NCBI GenBank assembly: GCA_028829895.1
Contig: CM054181.1
Coordinates: 66,393,259 to 66,457,258, forward strand
Source: Sinotaia quadrata
Taxonomy: Eukaryota > Mollusca > Gastropoda > Architaenioglossa > Viviparidae
DNA: 64,000 nucleotides
Direction: 5' to 3'
In this document: one piece after another, positions 34,635-46,090 of the stretch
Numbering within the stretch: position 1 is the stretch's first letter
Layout: each line of letters begins with the position of its first letter
Program-made: the position numbers and the translations under genes
Notes under the pieces: generated by a model
What the model was told of the DNA's origin: nothing
The model's database searches: none
The model's input: only the letters and a program-made list of their open reading frames with translations

Positions 34635-35160
34635 TTGCAATATTAGTAACTATATTACACCACGGCTCTGAGCATTTCATTGCAATATTAGTAAAGATAT
34701 TACGCCACAGCTTTGAGAAGTTCATTCATTGCAATATAATAAATATATTACGTCATGGCCTTGTGCATTTCATTCATTGCAATATTAGTAAATATATTAC
34801 GCCACAGCTTTGAGAAGTTCATTCATTGCAATATAATAAATATATTACGTCATGGCCTTGTGCATTTCATTCATTGCAATATTAGTAAATATATTACGCC
34901 ACAGCTATGAGAAGTTCATTCATTGCAATATTAGTAGATATATTACGTCATGGCCTTGTGAATTTCATTCATTGCAATATTAGTAAATATATTTCGCCAT
35001 GGCCGTGTGCATATCATTATGTGCGAAATTAGTAAATATATTACGACGTGGCATTTTTTTTTATTATTTGAAATATGATTAGTAAATATATTACGTCATT
35101 CTATGTGTAGTTTACTGAATGCAATTCTAATAAAACATACTATGCCAAGGCCTTGTGTAC
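34635..35160. repeat. About 48-bp monomers arranged as about 97-bp dimers
   Basis: Monomers alternate between a CCACAGCTTTGAGAAGTTCA type and a GTCATGGCCTTGTGCATTTC type, both joined by TTGCAATATTAGTAAATATA. This is a small higher-order repeat of about 11 monomers, decayed at both ends. Confidence 0.92.
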
Positions 35161-35404
35161 TTCAATGTTGCAATCTGTATGTATCCATAATGTTCTGATA
35201 AATGCAGTGTTGAAAAAGAGAAATGTATACCCGGTGAGATAAGTGCATTTATTATATATATGAAACAATAAAACCTAGAAATTCATAATTACAGCAGGCA
35301 AAGAAAACAGCATATCGAAATAAACACACCATCAAGCTCAATTTAAAAATTTTAATTAAATTAATTGAATAAAGAAAGCAGGCCCCCACCTCTGCCCACA
35401 CTTG

Positions 35405-35600
35405 GATTGACCTAGGTATCGCATTACTGTTAAGAACTGGGAAGGACATCTATTTTCTCAAGGGAATAATAGAATGTACTGCTTAGAACTGGGACCCGGA
35501 CGTCTATTTTCTCAAAGGAATAATAGAATGTACTGCTTAGAACTGGGACCCCGGACGTCTATTTTCTCAAAGGAACAATAGAATGTACTGCTTAGAAATA
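35405..35600. repeat. About 58-bp tandem repeat, 3 copies
   Basis: Units contain CTTAGAACTGGGACCCGGAC, GTCTATTTTCTCAAAGGAA and TAATAGAATGTACTG. Confidence 0.93.
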
Positions 35601-36057
35601 GTATTTATTGGATCAGAATATTACATAATAGACTATCACATAATTTCAGTTTACATCGATCATTTTGCTTGTGGATATGACTGTAAAAATGTAAACAGCA
35701 TAACAAAAAGAAAACTATTTTATTTAAAACGTCAGCGAAAATATTATCGAAATTTTTTAACTACAAAATTCGGCGCAAAATGCTAATGGCTGAATGTCGT
35801 CGAAAGTTTGCCTTCCATTCCACTGTAATCGAATCTCAATCTCGACTTTGCATTTTCTTTGGCTTCTGTTGTTCACTTGTCTAGTTCTGTCCAGTTCCAG
35901 TCTTGTTTCCAAATATACGCACAACGAAGATAACCGAAACACTTTCTAACCGAAGATATCATTCGGGTTCTTTTGTTGTTATTTATTGCTTTTCTCCTTC
36001 CGATAAAAAAACTTTTTGTTTTACGGTGCTTTTCGTTTATGGGAAGTTTATTCAGTA
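35601..36057. other. Intergenic DNA, no gene seen
   Basis: No recognisable coding or repeat content. Confidence 0.4.
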
Positions 36058-36155
36058 GTCAAAATTATCATTATATAACAAAGTTATCATTATATAACAA
36101 AATTATCAATATATAACAAAATAATCATTATATAACAAGTTATCATTATATAATA
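36058..36155. repeat. About 19-bp minisatellite, 5 copies
   Basis: The unit is TTATCATTATATAACAAAA with small variants. Confidence 0.93.
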
Positions 36156-36364
36156 AAATTATTGATTAATCAGTTAAAGGCATTTACTGTTGTCATCAGT
36201 TTATTATCATCCCCCCCCCCCCCCGCTATTATTTAAAATCTTCAGTTCCAAGTTCCAATTTATAAATTTATTAATAATATCTTTTCATTTTTATTTTTAA
36301 AGAATACGTCCTGCAAAACAGTAAATTATATTTCCGAAGTTCGGTACTATGCTATAAATATTAG

Positions 36365-36524
36365 TATGCTTCCAGTCTCCTGATGACACTGATCCAAATT
36401 ACTTTGTATGATCAGTTTCTTGACAAGTCCAGGGAACTAATTTATATGCTTCCAGTCTCCTGATGACACTGATCCAAATTACTTTGTATGATCAATTTCT
36501 TGACAAGTCCAGGGAACTAATTTG
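36365..36524. repeat. 80-bp tandem duplication
   Basis: Two near-identical copies start TATGCTTCCAGTCTCCTGAT at 36365 and 36445. They differ at one base in GATCAGTTTC/GATCAATTTC. Confidence 0.96.
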
Positions 36525-36651
36525 TAATTCATCGACACGGCTTGAATTTATTTGATGGATTATTAGTCGCAATTATTCTATCCATCCACCCATACACCAC
36601 TTGTACTTTTGTTACAGTGCCGCCAAACCCACATGCGAGTGTTTTGTCCAA

Positions 36652-37143
36652 TCGCTGTGATATGTATCACTTAACACAAAGAATATCAAATATGTATCGG
36701 CCTTGTGATCGAGAGCTGTGATATGTATCACTTAACACAAAGAATATGAAATATGTATCGGCCTTGTGATCGAGAGCTGTGATATGTATCACTTAACACA
36801 AAGAATATCAAATATGTATCGGCCTTGTGATCGAGAGCTGTGATATGTATCACTTAACACAAAGAATATCAAATATGTATCGGCCTTGTGATCGAGAGCT
36901 GTGATGTGTATCACTTAACACAAAGAATATCAAATATGTATCGGCCTTGTGATCGAGAGCTGTGATATGTATCACTTAACACAAAGAATATCAAATATGT
37001 ATCGGCCTTGTGATCGAGAGCTGTGATATGTATCACTTAACACAAAGAATATGAAATATGTATCGGCCTTGTGATCGAGAGCTGTGATATGTATCACTTA
37101 ACACAAAGAATATCAAATATGTATCGGCCTTGTGATCGAGAGC
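36652..37143. repeat. 61-bp minisatellite with a palindromic core, 8 copies
   Basis: The period is exactly 61 bp. Each unit has the inverted repeat GTGATATGTATCAC, then TTAACACAAAGAATATCAAA and GGCCTTGTGATCGAGAGCT. Copies 2 and 7 share ATATGAAAT instead of ATATCAAAT; copy 5 has GTGATGTG. It is the most homogeneous long array here. Confidence 0.98.
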
Positions 37144-37769
37144 TGCTGCGGACTAACGAATCGAGAAATCGTTGAGATGTCGGCTAGAATAACTTTAAAT
37201 CTAAACGATTACCCCAGCTTCCATCCAGAGTCTAGATTGAATAATTACAATCGATTTTCTTTCTTTCAGTGAACAGCTCAGCTGCCAGTAGCCGGGCTGT
37301 GGACAGTGAGCTGGCCTTTCGCTAATTGACATTAAACAGATGAGAGAAATATTGATCATTTACAAACAGCCCTCTGATTCTGTCTTCTAACGACAAAAGT
37401 AGCACACTGCATACCTGCTTTGAACGTGAACGAATGGCTTGCATGCGAAAATATTATTTGTACTGGATTCCAACTGGAATGCTTACCACAGCAGGTCCTT
37501 TTCCGAATTTAGGAAATCCGCACGCAATGACTGCGCTTGCGCGATAAGAGCTGTTCGACCTCACTATCTGTGACGGTGTGTCATGTGATGCTCACGAATG
37601 CTTCAAGATCATAATGATGCTGTTTCCGATTCTTCTGCATGCAATACTATAATTAGAAGTAGAGTTTTGTTGCAAATGATGTTATAATTAGAAATAGAGT
37701 TAGAAGCAGAGTTTTGTTGCAAGTAATATTATAAATCATAAGTAGAATTAAAAGTAGAATTTGTTTTGT
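37144..37769. other. Unique intergenic DNA
   Basis: Short imperfect repeats of GAGTTTTGTTGCAA at 37660-37720. This may include unrecognisable remains of the decayed transposon to the right. Confidence 0.4.
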
Positions 37770-37824
37770 AAATACTGTTACTTCTACAAAGAGTCAGAGT
37801 TTTGTTGAGTGCTATGTAACCAGC

Positions 37825-38060
37825 GTCATAGTCATTAACGTTCTAACTCTTCGCTATAGTCGTCAACAGTGGTAGCACACAGCGTCATAGTCATTAACAT
37901 TCCAACTCTTCGCTATAGTCGTCAACAGTGGAAGCACACAGCGTCATAGTCATTAACATTCCAACTCTTCGCTATAGTCGTCAACAGTGGTAGCACACAG
38001 CGTCATAGTCATTAACATTCCAACTCTTCGCTATAGTCGTCAACAGTGGAAGCACACAGC
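37825..38060. repeat. 59-bp minisatellite seeded from transposase codons, 4 copies
   Basis: The unit contains GCGTCATAGTCATTAACATT, CCAACTCTTCGCTATAGTCG and TCAACAGTGGTAGCACACA. On the minus strand one unit encodes SCVLPLLTTIAKSWNVNDYD, which continues in frame from the adjacent transposase sequence. Confidence 0.92.
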
Positions 38061-39110
38061 TGCAGATAACGTATTTTTCTACACCAAGGAACTCTGTTGC
38101 CTGGACAAATATCTCCCAAACTGAAACATATTTATCCATCTTCTCCCACTCATTTTCGGTTAACTCGGGTCCAGAATAATTACGAGGAGGATACTCGAGG
38201 TAGCTAATAATGTCATTCTTTGCTTCTGGTAGTGTGACTAGCATTAAATGAGTACTGTTCTAATGAGTAGGAACATCCTGCTGTAACTTTCTAAGAGGTT
38301 CTTGGTTCTCAGCTTGCTCATGACACACTTGAAGTCATGTGTGTTTGCAGCACTGAGTTTGAAGTGGCCTACTAGTTTTCTGCATTTTGAGAACAGAGTT
38401 TCAGTGTCTGCAATCTTAATTCCATGTAACACACTTAGTTGCAGTGTGCAGTACATGGTATGTGGTGAAATGGTGTCTTCGCTACCGCAGCAACTACATT
38501 ACGAGCACTATCGGTATCAAATGGTTTGCAACTCGTCAGTAAAATGCCATTCTACCGCCAGGTTTATGTAAATTTCAGCAACGTTTTCTGCTAAATGACG
38601 TTCCGTTACTCCAATGCAGTCCAATGTAACTGATTGTAGTGTCCAATCGCTGTCAATCCAATGTTCTGTTACACCGCAATAGGAATCATTTCCGAGAGAG
38701 GTCCAAAAGTCACTTGTAATTGCAATTGCATTGGCTCTGTTAACTTCACTTTTAGTCCAAGGCTTTTCTCTTGAAACATTCTATCAATAATGCTGTTTAT
38801 ATTTTGTCTGGTGGGCAGCTGGTATTCATCATTCTGAAGTGCGACGCATCACACAAATTGAAGACTAAAATCATTAACTACGGATATTGGTCGACCATTA
38901 CTGACAATCCAAAGGGCAATACTATTTGTAATATCAGTTTGGAGCTTGGCAGTAACTGGCTTGTCACGCCTCAATATAAATTGGCTTAATGATGTTTGCT
39001 TCGGGTTTTCGTTTGTCCACCATCAATCTTCGACAACAACGTGTTATATTTTGCCGGATGTGTATGCTGTAAATGGTATGTCATCGACGTATTTGAGCCA
39101 CAAAAGGTGA

Positions 39111-39287
39111 AGATTTTATCATAGTGAAAACAGTATACCTTCTCACCATTAATAACTTTATTGTTACTGTCTACTTTAAAACCAAAATGGTCACACTGTG
39201 ACTTTATCACAGTGAAAACAGTATACCTTCTCACCATTAATAACTTTATTGTTACTGTCTACTTTAAAACCAAAATGGTCACGCAAT
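39111..39287. repeat. 88-bp tandem duplication within the decayed hAT transposase
   Basis: AGTGAAAACAGTATACCTTC recurs at 39123 and 39211, with about 78 bases nearly identical in each copy through CCAAAATGGTCAC. It shifts the transposase frame (88 is not a multiple of 3). Confidence 0.93.
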
Positions 39288-39481
39288 TTACCTTTAACCG
39301 GTTTATAATCTTTCATCTTAGAATCGGCCATTTTAGTAGTAAAAAAATAATAACAAATAAAAGCATTGCTTCAGTAATTAAGCAAGAAAATTAGTTGAAA
39401 TTTAATCGTCATGAAATAAATTAATCGATAAAATTTCTTAGCGATTAATCGGAAGATTAATCGTTAAAATGGGCAGCCCTG

Positions 39482-40831
39482 GATAAGATAATTAATTTTT
39501 TAGCCAGTATATGGTGGTAGTCTTTTCATAAAAATGGCACTGCACTTCTGGTTTAAAATATTTATAATGCTAGTTGTAAATTGTAGGATCATATCTAATT
39601 AATTTTAATATACATTTCATACAACTATTTTGTTTATAATATTTAGAGGTAAAAACATTTTTATAGTTTAAGTGATCGACTTAAACATTCTTGAAATTAT
39701 TGGAACCTTAAACTTGCAGTATACAATCAACTAATATTTCATGTTAACAATATTCTCTTATCACATTTAAGAAAAATGTTTGTGAATAAAAATATTTAAA
39801 TTTTCTAGTAATAAAAATAATTTGCATATATTTAAGAGGGTACCTTGTATTTTTCAAATCAAAGCACATACTGCATCGTGATAAAATACCCACGTGACAT
39901 TGATCATGATGAATATGGAAAGGTAATATACAAAACTAACAAAATATCAGTAAACAGACACTAGAACTAGGGAAAATGCTGGTTTGATTGAAACTGGTTT
40001 ATTCTGAACATAGACGAACGTTGGCAGTCCTAATGTAGAGTTAGTTCTCACAGTAACGATTGTTTCATAAATAATACTAATTAAAACCTCTTTGTTAGAG
40101 CTAACTCTATAGCCTTCAATGCATTTTAACTATAAGTAGGTCGAGTAAAATTTTATACAACGTAAGACTACCGACTTACTCGTTTACATTTCATTGATAA
40201 TTATTATTTTCTGAAGTGATAGGCTGTCACGAGGTGAGAGAGGTCCTGCGAAATTATTCTCGCAACCATAGGTTGATGAGGGCGGGATCAAATACATGCT
40301 CCCCCACCCCACCCGCGAATCACCGACGTGCACTTAGCAATGGGGTGCCAGTTCGGCCTTAGCACCATGGGGTGAAACAAAGTAAAGTAGGCTACTTTTC
40401 TACCGCCCCTCAAAAGTATTTAACTTGCGATCTGGCAGTGGCGGAAGCCGGAAGCGCCCCCTACACTACTACTAGACTCGCCAGAAACAGAGCAAAGCCA
40501 CACTGTTCTCCCGGGCAAAGAAAGGGCCGATAATTTGCTGACCCGGCCATCTCATGAAGTTATGTGCATTTTAGAGCATAACCTTGCCGATTGAGATCGG
40601 CACTCTGTATGTTGTGATTCCGTGACTGACTCGTGACTGACTCTTGTTGTGAGCAGGAGGAAGCTGAACTTCGGCGACCTGACAGCCATCACTTTCACAC
40701 GACTGGCCAAATCCAGGCAGACGTTGTTGTTTTGCTGGGAATTGTTTGTCACACTCTCACTCAGAGACACGTCACAGTCACCTACTTCAGAAAGTTGGCT
40801 TCAACCAACTACCAAGACTATCACACAGCAG
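39482..40831. other. Intergenic DNA, no gene supported
   Basis: AT-rich to about 40220, then a GC-richer block (40240-40800) with a CAGTGGCGGAAGCCGGAAGC motif at 40435, possibly an old repeat end. ORFs at 40552-40869 have no family support. Confidence 0.4.
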
Positions 40832-41090
40832 ATAGACAGATAGAGAGCTTTTACCTCATGATTAAGTAATATCATTCAAATTACTACCAAGACTATCACA
40901 CAGCAGATAGACAGATAGAGAGCTTTTACCTCATGATTAAGTAATATCATTCAAATTACTACCAAGACTATCACACAGCAGATAGACAGATAGATAGCTT
41001 TACCTCATGATTAAGTAATATCATTCAAACTACTACCAAGACTATCACATAGTAGATAGACAGATAGCTTTTACCTCATGATTAAGTAAC
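40832..41090. repeat. About 75-bp minisatellite, 4 copies
   Basis: Units contain ACCAAGACTATCACACAGCA, GATAGACAGATAGAGAGCTT and TTACCTCATGATTAAGTAAT. The rightmost copy is shortened. Confidence 0.95.
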
Positions 41091-41894
41091 ATCGTTCGGG
41101 CAATAGGCAACCATTTATTTAGTTTTCCCCAAATTATTATCTAAATATTACACATTAAATTTATAAACATAAACTTACCTGCCTGTCCTAGTTAATTTTT
41201 ATAGTATTGCATGAACGTCAGTCAGGGGACACAACTCGGGGGGTGGGTGGTCGTTAATTAGTCATTCTCGTCTTTCCTTTATTTCTACTTTGTTCTATAA
41301 ATTCTGACGATTTTGATTGTGCTTCAAGTGTAAGTGAGACTGTGTATGTTGCCGCATTGTTGGGCGCTCCAAACCATAAGTAAACAGATTTATGCAAATG
41401 ACCCACACATCATGTCACGAAGCCTCGCAAGATCTTTTCCCTTCTTGTTTGTTTGCATTGTGTTGTAAATTTAATTCTTTTTATTGAATTATAGATTCAT
41501 AAAATTGAATTAAATATATCGATAACGGTTGATGCCAAATGCACAGTTACCAATGCTTCGGTCTTTTCAATATGGCGGATGTTTGACGAAGCGAATTTGC
41601 CCTTGTCCTCTCCATATATAGAACTCTGTGGTTTGACTGCAAAATACGTCTGCACGTGGCCAGACACGTTTTGCTTCACCGTCTATTTTTTGTTGTTGTT
41701 TGTTTGTCTGAAGTCAGAGTGAATGTACGTGGAAATTACAGAAGTGAAGTTTGAGGGGTGGGTGGCGGGGAGAGCTGAACAAAACAATACGCAGACATGA
41801 GCGAGGAAACAGGGTGACTGCCGATTGTCTGTGAGAGATAGTCGCCTCCTGTTTTATACATTAGTACGTCAAACTAGCTTCACTCGTTACGATA
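41091..41894. other. Unique DNA upstream of a candidate first exon
   Basis: Contains AATATGGCGGATG (about 41570), a sequence type often seen in animal promoters, but no proven promoter. Confidence 0.3.
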
Positions 41895-41969
41895 ATGGAT
41901 GAGATCGGTTTCAGCTCCATTTCTCAGTATGTCGCTCTACATGGGGCAACTTTGCGAATTGTGGGAAAG
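41895..41969 (+). CDS. Candidate first coding exon, 25 codons
   Basis: ATG in an acceptable context (GATAATGG), an open frame MDEIGFSSISQYVALHGATL and on to RIVGK, ending at AAG with donor GTAGAT. The composition is less AT-biased than its surroundings. The TLRIVGK-like end resembles the first strand of small OB-fold proteins (RPA3/TEN1 type), but this is only an impression from 25 residues and I could not find the next exon. Confidence 0.25.
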
Positions 41970-42875
41970 GTAGATTTCCTTTATTATCTTGTTTTTCTCG
42001 TCTGTATTGAAAAAAATATTTAGATTCTTAGAAAAGAAATTTAGTACTTTCATACAGGAGGCGAAAATCGCTAAGTTAAAAAAAAAGTTCTCCTCGAAAG
42101 AATTGCCCTAAAATTACGATGATATTTTTATTATTATTTTGTTATGGCTCAACAGTGATAGAAATATTATTAGAAAACTAATTATGTTCGTGCTGGTATT
42201 TTGTTTTTATTTATTTTCCTTTTTAAAGGAGCTAGGTTTGCGAGGGTGCGGTGGGGGAGCTTAGTGGGTTCAAGGACAGCACTGTAACACTTAAGCAAAT
42301 ATTAAACCTGACAAGCAAGAACACCCTATTTTATTAGACCTGTTGCACGCATTTAACAGCAGCAACATTACCGTACTGTGGCACTTAAGTCACTAGGTAT
42401 AAAAGAAGGGATTTTTTTTTAAATACTGAAAACATAAAACTTTGTCTATTTCAAAATGGAGGTTTTAAATCTAACAATTGTTTAATAGCTGTTAATGGTT
42501 TCTTCATGTTAGCGAATTGTGAACTAGGTATTATGAGTGATTTTAGTTTTGAGTTTATATTCCCTAAAAGAATGTATTTTATTACCCTCTTCATGTTAGT
42601 GAAATATGCCCTAGGTATTATGAGTGATTTGGTTTGAGTTGATATTCCATAAAAGAATGCGTTTTATTGCTCTCATCTTGAACAATACACCCATATTCCT
42701 GGAGACTAGTATACATTAATAAATCCTATGTTTATTTTTATTTTGGAGAATATTTAAAAACCCGTTAATTAATTTTAAATATCAAATTATTATTTTCGTT
42801 CCTAACCTTCATTTATCAGTTCAAGAAATCATTATATGAAACTTTATTTTGAAAGACATTGCATTTATCAATCCC
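41970..42875. other. AT-rich DNA, no gene seen
   Basis: A diverged duplication of CTAGGTATTATGAGTGATTT at about 42523 and 42612. Possibly an intron of the candidate exon at 41895. Confidence 0.4.
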
Positions 42876-43275
42876 TAATACCTTCAAGTCAAGCAATGCA
42901 AGAAATTTTTACGAAAGTTCCTAACTACCTTCAAGCCAAGCAATGCAAGAAATTTTTACGAAAGTTCCTAACTACCTTCAAGCCAAGCAATGCAAGAAAT
43001 TTTTACGAAAGTTCCTAACTACCTTCAAGCCAAGCAATGCAAGAAATTTTTACGAAAGTTCCTAACTACCTTCAAGCCAAGCAATGCAAGAAATTTTTAC
43101 GAAAGTTCCTAACTACCTTCAAGCCAAGCAATGCAAGAAATTTTTACGAAAGTTCCTAACTACCTTCAAGCCAAGCAATGCAAGAAATTTTTACGAAAGT
43201 TCCTAACTACCTTAAAGCCAAACAATGCAAGCGATTTTTACGAAAGTCCCAAACAACTTCATGCCAAGCAATGCA
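42876..43275. repeat. 47-bp minisatellite, about 8 copies
   Basis: Units contain AAGCCAAGCAATGCAAGAAA and TTTTTACGAAAGTTCCTAAC. The period of 47 is exact in the middle; the last two copies are diverged. Confidence 0.97.
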
Positions 43276-43459
43276 AAAAAAATTGTTTATGAAAACCATT
43301 ACATTCTATCATTCCTTAGTACCCTCGAGTATAGTTCCTAAACTTCTTTTCCGTGATATTTATGGAAACTAAAGCTAGTTTTCATTACATTTTAGTGTAA
43401 GCAAAACTAAAGGTTCGTTTCCATACATTTTAGTGTTCGCAAAAGCTCGATAACAATTC

Positions 43460-43575
43460 ATTTGATTTACCTAAAGAGCTTGTTTTTCATAAACTGATTT
43501 ACCTAAAGAGCTTGTTTTTCATAAACTGATTTACCTAAAGAGCTTGATTTCATAAACTGATTTGCCTAAAAGCGA
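43460..43575. repeat. About 32-bp tandem repeat, 3 copies
   Basis: The unit contains TGATTTACCTAAAGAGCTTG and TTTTTCATAAAC. Confidence 0.9.
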
Positions 43576-43714
43576 TTTTTTTAGGACATTTAATTGCATA
43601 CATTTTATTATCCTGAAAAATATTTTCCCATACAATGTATTCACCTAAATGATAATTTCCCAATACATTTTCATGAACTAAAAGCTCGTTTTCAATACAT
43701 TCTATTTATAAATA

Positions 43715-44035
43715 AGCTCCTTTTCTATACATGATATTTACCTAATTTCTCGTTAATAATACATTCTATTTAAATAAGCTCCTTTTCTATACATGATATT
43801 TACCTAATTTCTCGTTAATAATACATTTTATTTAAATAAGCTCCTTTTCTATACATGATATTTACCTAATTTCTCGTTAATAATACATTTTATTTAAATA
43901 AGCTCCTTTTCTATACATGATATTTACCTAATTTCTCGTTAATAATACATTCTATTTAAATAAGCTCCTTTTCTATACATGATATTTACCTAATTTCTCG
44001 TTAATAATACATTTTAAAATAAGTCCGTTTTCTAC
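43715..44035. repeat. 60-bp minisatellite, about 5 copies
   Basis: Units contain AAATAAGCTCCTTTTCTATA, CATGATATTTACCTAATTTC and TCGTTAATAATACATT. Confidence 0.95.
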
Positions 44036-44424
44036 ATATTTTATTTAAGTAAGCTCATTTTTTTTTAATACATTTTATTTCCAGTCTACAAAGTTCTCAC
44101 ATTTACTTCCCATTCCTTCAAATTCGATTTAACCTCCCCCCCCCCCCCATCCCGTCCTCACATTTAATTTCACTTTTTAATTCACAACCGTACAAATCAG
44201 ATAATTTCACCCTTAATTCACATCATTACTTATAAGATAATGTCACCCCTAATTCACATCACTACTAAACAAGATGCATAAATTAATTATCGACACTACT
44301 TTTAGTTCCATCCCTAAAGTGCACGTTACCACACCATTTCCAAAGTCCCATACTAAGTTCCCTTTCCAGCAATCATTTTCGAGGACCCACCCTACAAGAA
44401 AACGTATTAAATTACGGTCTTCTA

Positions 44425-44490
44425 CCCAGTGAGAGGAGGTGGGTATTATTATTACGGTCTTCTACCCAGTGAGAGGAGGGGGGTATTATT
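44425..44490. repeat. About 38-bp tandem duplication
   Basis: ATTACGGTCTTCTACCCAGT and GAGAGGAGG occur twice. Confidence 0.9.
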
Positions 44491-44684
44491 ATTACGATTT
44501 TCAACAAAATACCTGCAGCTTCGTCGACAGTTTTCTTTTTCTTCGGAAAGACCCCACCCCCCGAACTAGATGGTCACTCGAACTTAACAAAACTATATCC
44601 AGAAACCTAAATCATTTTAAAAAAATAAATTTTTATCTAAATATTTGTTTCATAAACATATATTATTGATTTATACGTGACCTC

Positions 44685-44985
44685 CTCCACACCAGATCAA
44701 CCTGTGACTCACTGATCATCCCACACCAGATCTACCTGACTCACTGAACACCTCCACACCAGATCACCATTGACTCAATTACTACCTCCAAACCAGATCA
44801 ACATGTGACTCACTGACCACCCCCACACCAGATCAACCTGTGACTCACTGATCACCCACACCAGATCTACCTGACTCACTGAACACCTCCACACCAGATC
44901 ACCATTGACTCAATTACTACCTCCAAACCAGATCAACATGTGACTCACTGACCACCCCCACACCAGATCAACCTGTGACTCACTC
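44685..44985. repeat. Tandem repeat with about 120-bp higher-order unit
   Basis: Short units of CACACCAGATCAACCTGTGA and CTCACTGA form a larger block that is duplicated almost exactly (about 44700-44815 and 44830-44955). Confidence 0.9.
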
Positions 44986-45439
44986 GTTGTACCCCAAAAC
45001 GAAGGACAACTGTGTGAAACTGGTTTTCTTTCTCCTCTGCTGATCGTTTTCTCAATAATGCACACTATCGAGAATTATTTTAATATTAAAATATTTAAAT
45101 AACTAATTAAGCTTTAAAGTGGAAATATAACCAGCCCCCAGCCACACTCTCCGCTAATTCCTTTTTATATTACTAAAATGAAATTTTTATTTTGATTGGA
45201 TAAAGAGTTGTCGTCAGTTACTATTTATAGCTGAGAAAACCCTTGGATCAGGGAACAGACCAAAACATTATTTATTCCATTGGTATTTCTTTATAAAGTA
45301 CGTTTGTTTGGAAATTTTAATCGATTTCAAGGAATAACTGTCATTTGTCACCACCGCTGCACACACAGAGAGACACACACATTGACGTGCGTGCGTGCAT
45401 ACACACAGAAATACGCACACTAAGATAGGCTAAAGATGA

Positions 45440-46090
45440 TAGCCTTAGTCGTGCGTGCATACACACAGAAATACGCACACTAAGATAGGCTAAAGATGGT
45501 AACACAGAAATACGCACACTAAGATAGGCTAAAGATGGTAACACAGAACTACGCACACTAAGATAGGCTAAAGATGGTAACACAGAACTACGCACACTAA
45601 GATAGGCTAAAGATGGTAACACAGAACTACGCACACTAAGATAGGCTAAAGATGGTAACACAGAACTACACACACTAAGATAGGCTAAAGATGGTAACAC
45701 AGAACTACGCACACTAAGATAGGCTAAAGATGGTAACACAGAACTACGCACACTAAGATAGGCTAAAGATGGTAACACAGAACTACGCACACTAAGATAG
45801 GCTAAAGATGGTAACACAGAACTACGCACACTAAGATAGGCTAAAGATGGTAACACAGAACTACGCACACTAAGATAGGCTAAAGATGGTAACACAGAAC
45901 TACGCACACTAAGATAGGCTAAAGATGGTAACACAGAACTACGCACACTAAGATAGGCTAAAGATGGTAACACAGAACTACGCACACTAAGATAGGCTAA
46001 AGATGGTAACACAGAACTACGCACACTAAGATAGGCTAAAGATGGTAACACAGAACTACGCACACTAAGATAGGCTAAAGATGATAGCTT
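45440..46090. repeat. 39-bp minisatellite, about 15 copies
   Basis: The unit contains AAGATGGTAACACAGAACTA and CGCACACTAAGATAGGCTA. The period of exactly 39 bp (13 codons) creates a 267-residue minus ORF with the repeat SLAYLSVRSSVLP, the longest non-transposon ORF in the window. Near-identical copies suggest recent expansion. Confidence 0.98.

Larger units (their letters stand above)
37770..39481 (-). mobile_element. Decayed, left-truncated hAT transposon (Ac/ZBED-like), minus strand
   Basis: The right end GGGCAGCCCTG (39471-39481; CAGGGCTGCCC read inwards) is a hAT-type terminus; GATAAGAT follows. Reading leftwards, ORF pieces start MADSKMKDYKPVKGKL (ATG near 39333), give a BED finger (VYCFH...TYHLQHTHPAKY), TSDFWTS-like core (about 38700), PCTAHCN-like CxxH motif (about 38440) and LPLLTTIAKSWNVNDYDAGYIA at the left (about 37820-38070). 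Several stops and frameshifts break the frame. An 88-bp tandem duplication (39111-39287) repeats the finger start, and a 59-bp minisatellite has expanded from its codons at the left. The C-terminal dimerisation domain and the other inverted repeat are missing. Confidence 0.75.

Noticed and set aside
36652..37143. Regularly spaced palindromic repeats as a CRISPR array
   Set aside because: The whole 61-bp unit is repeated, with no unique spacers, and the DNA is eukaryotic.
40633..40869. Candidate exon (RRKLNFGDLTAITFTRLAK) after an acceptor-like GAGCAG
   Set aside because: No pyrimidine tract, overlapping ORFs in other frames, and it runs into a minisatellite.
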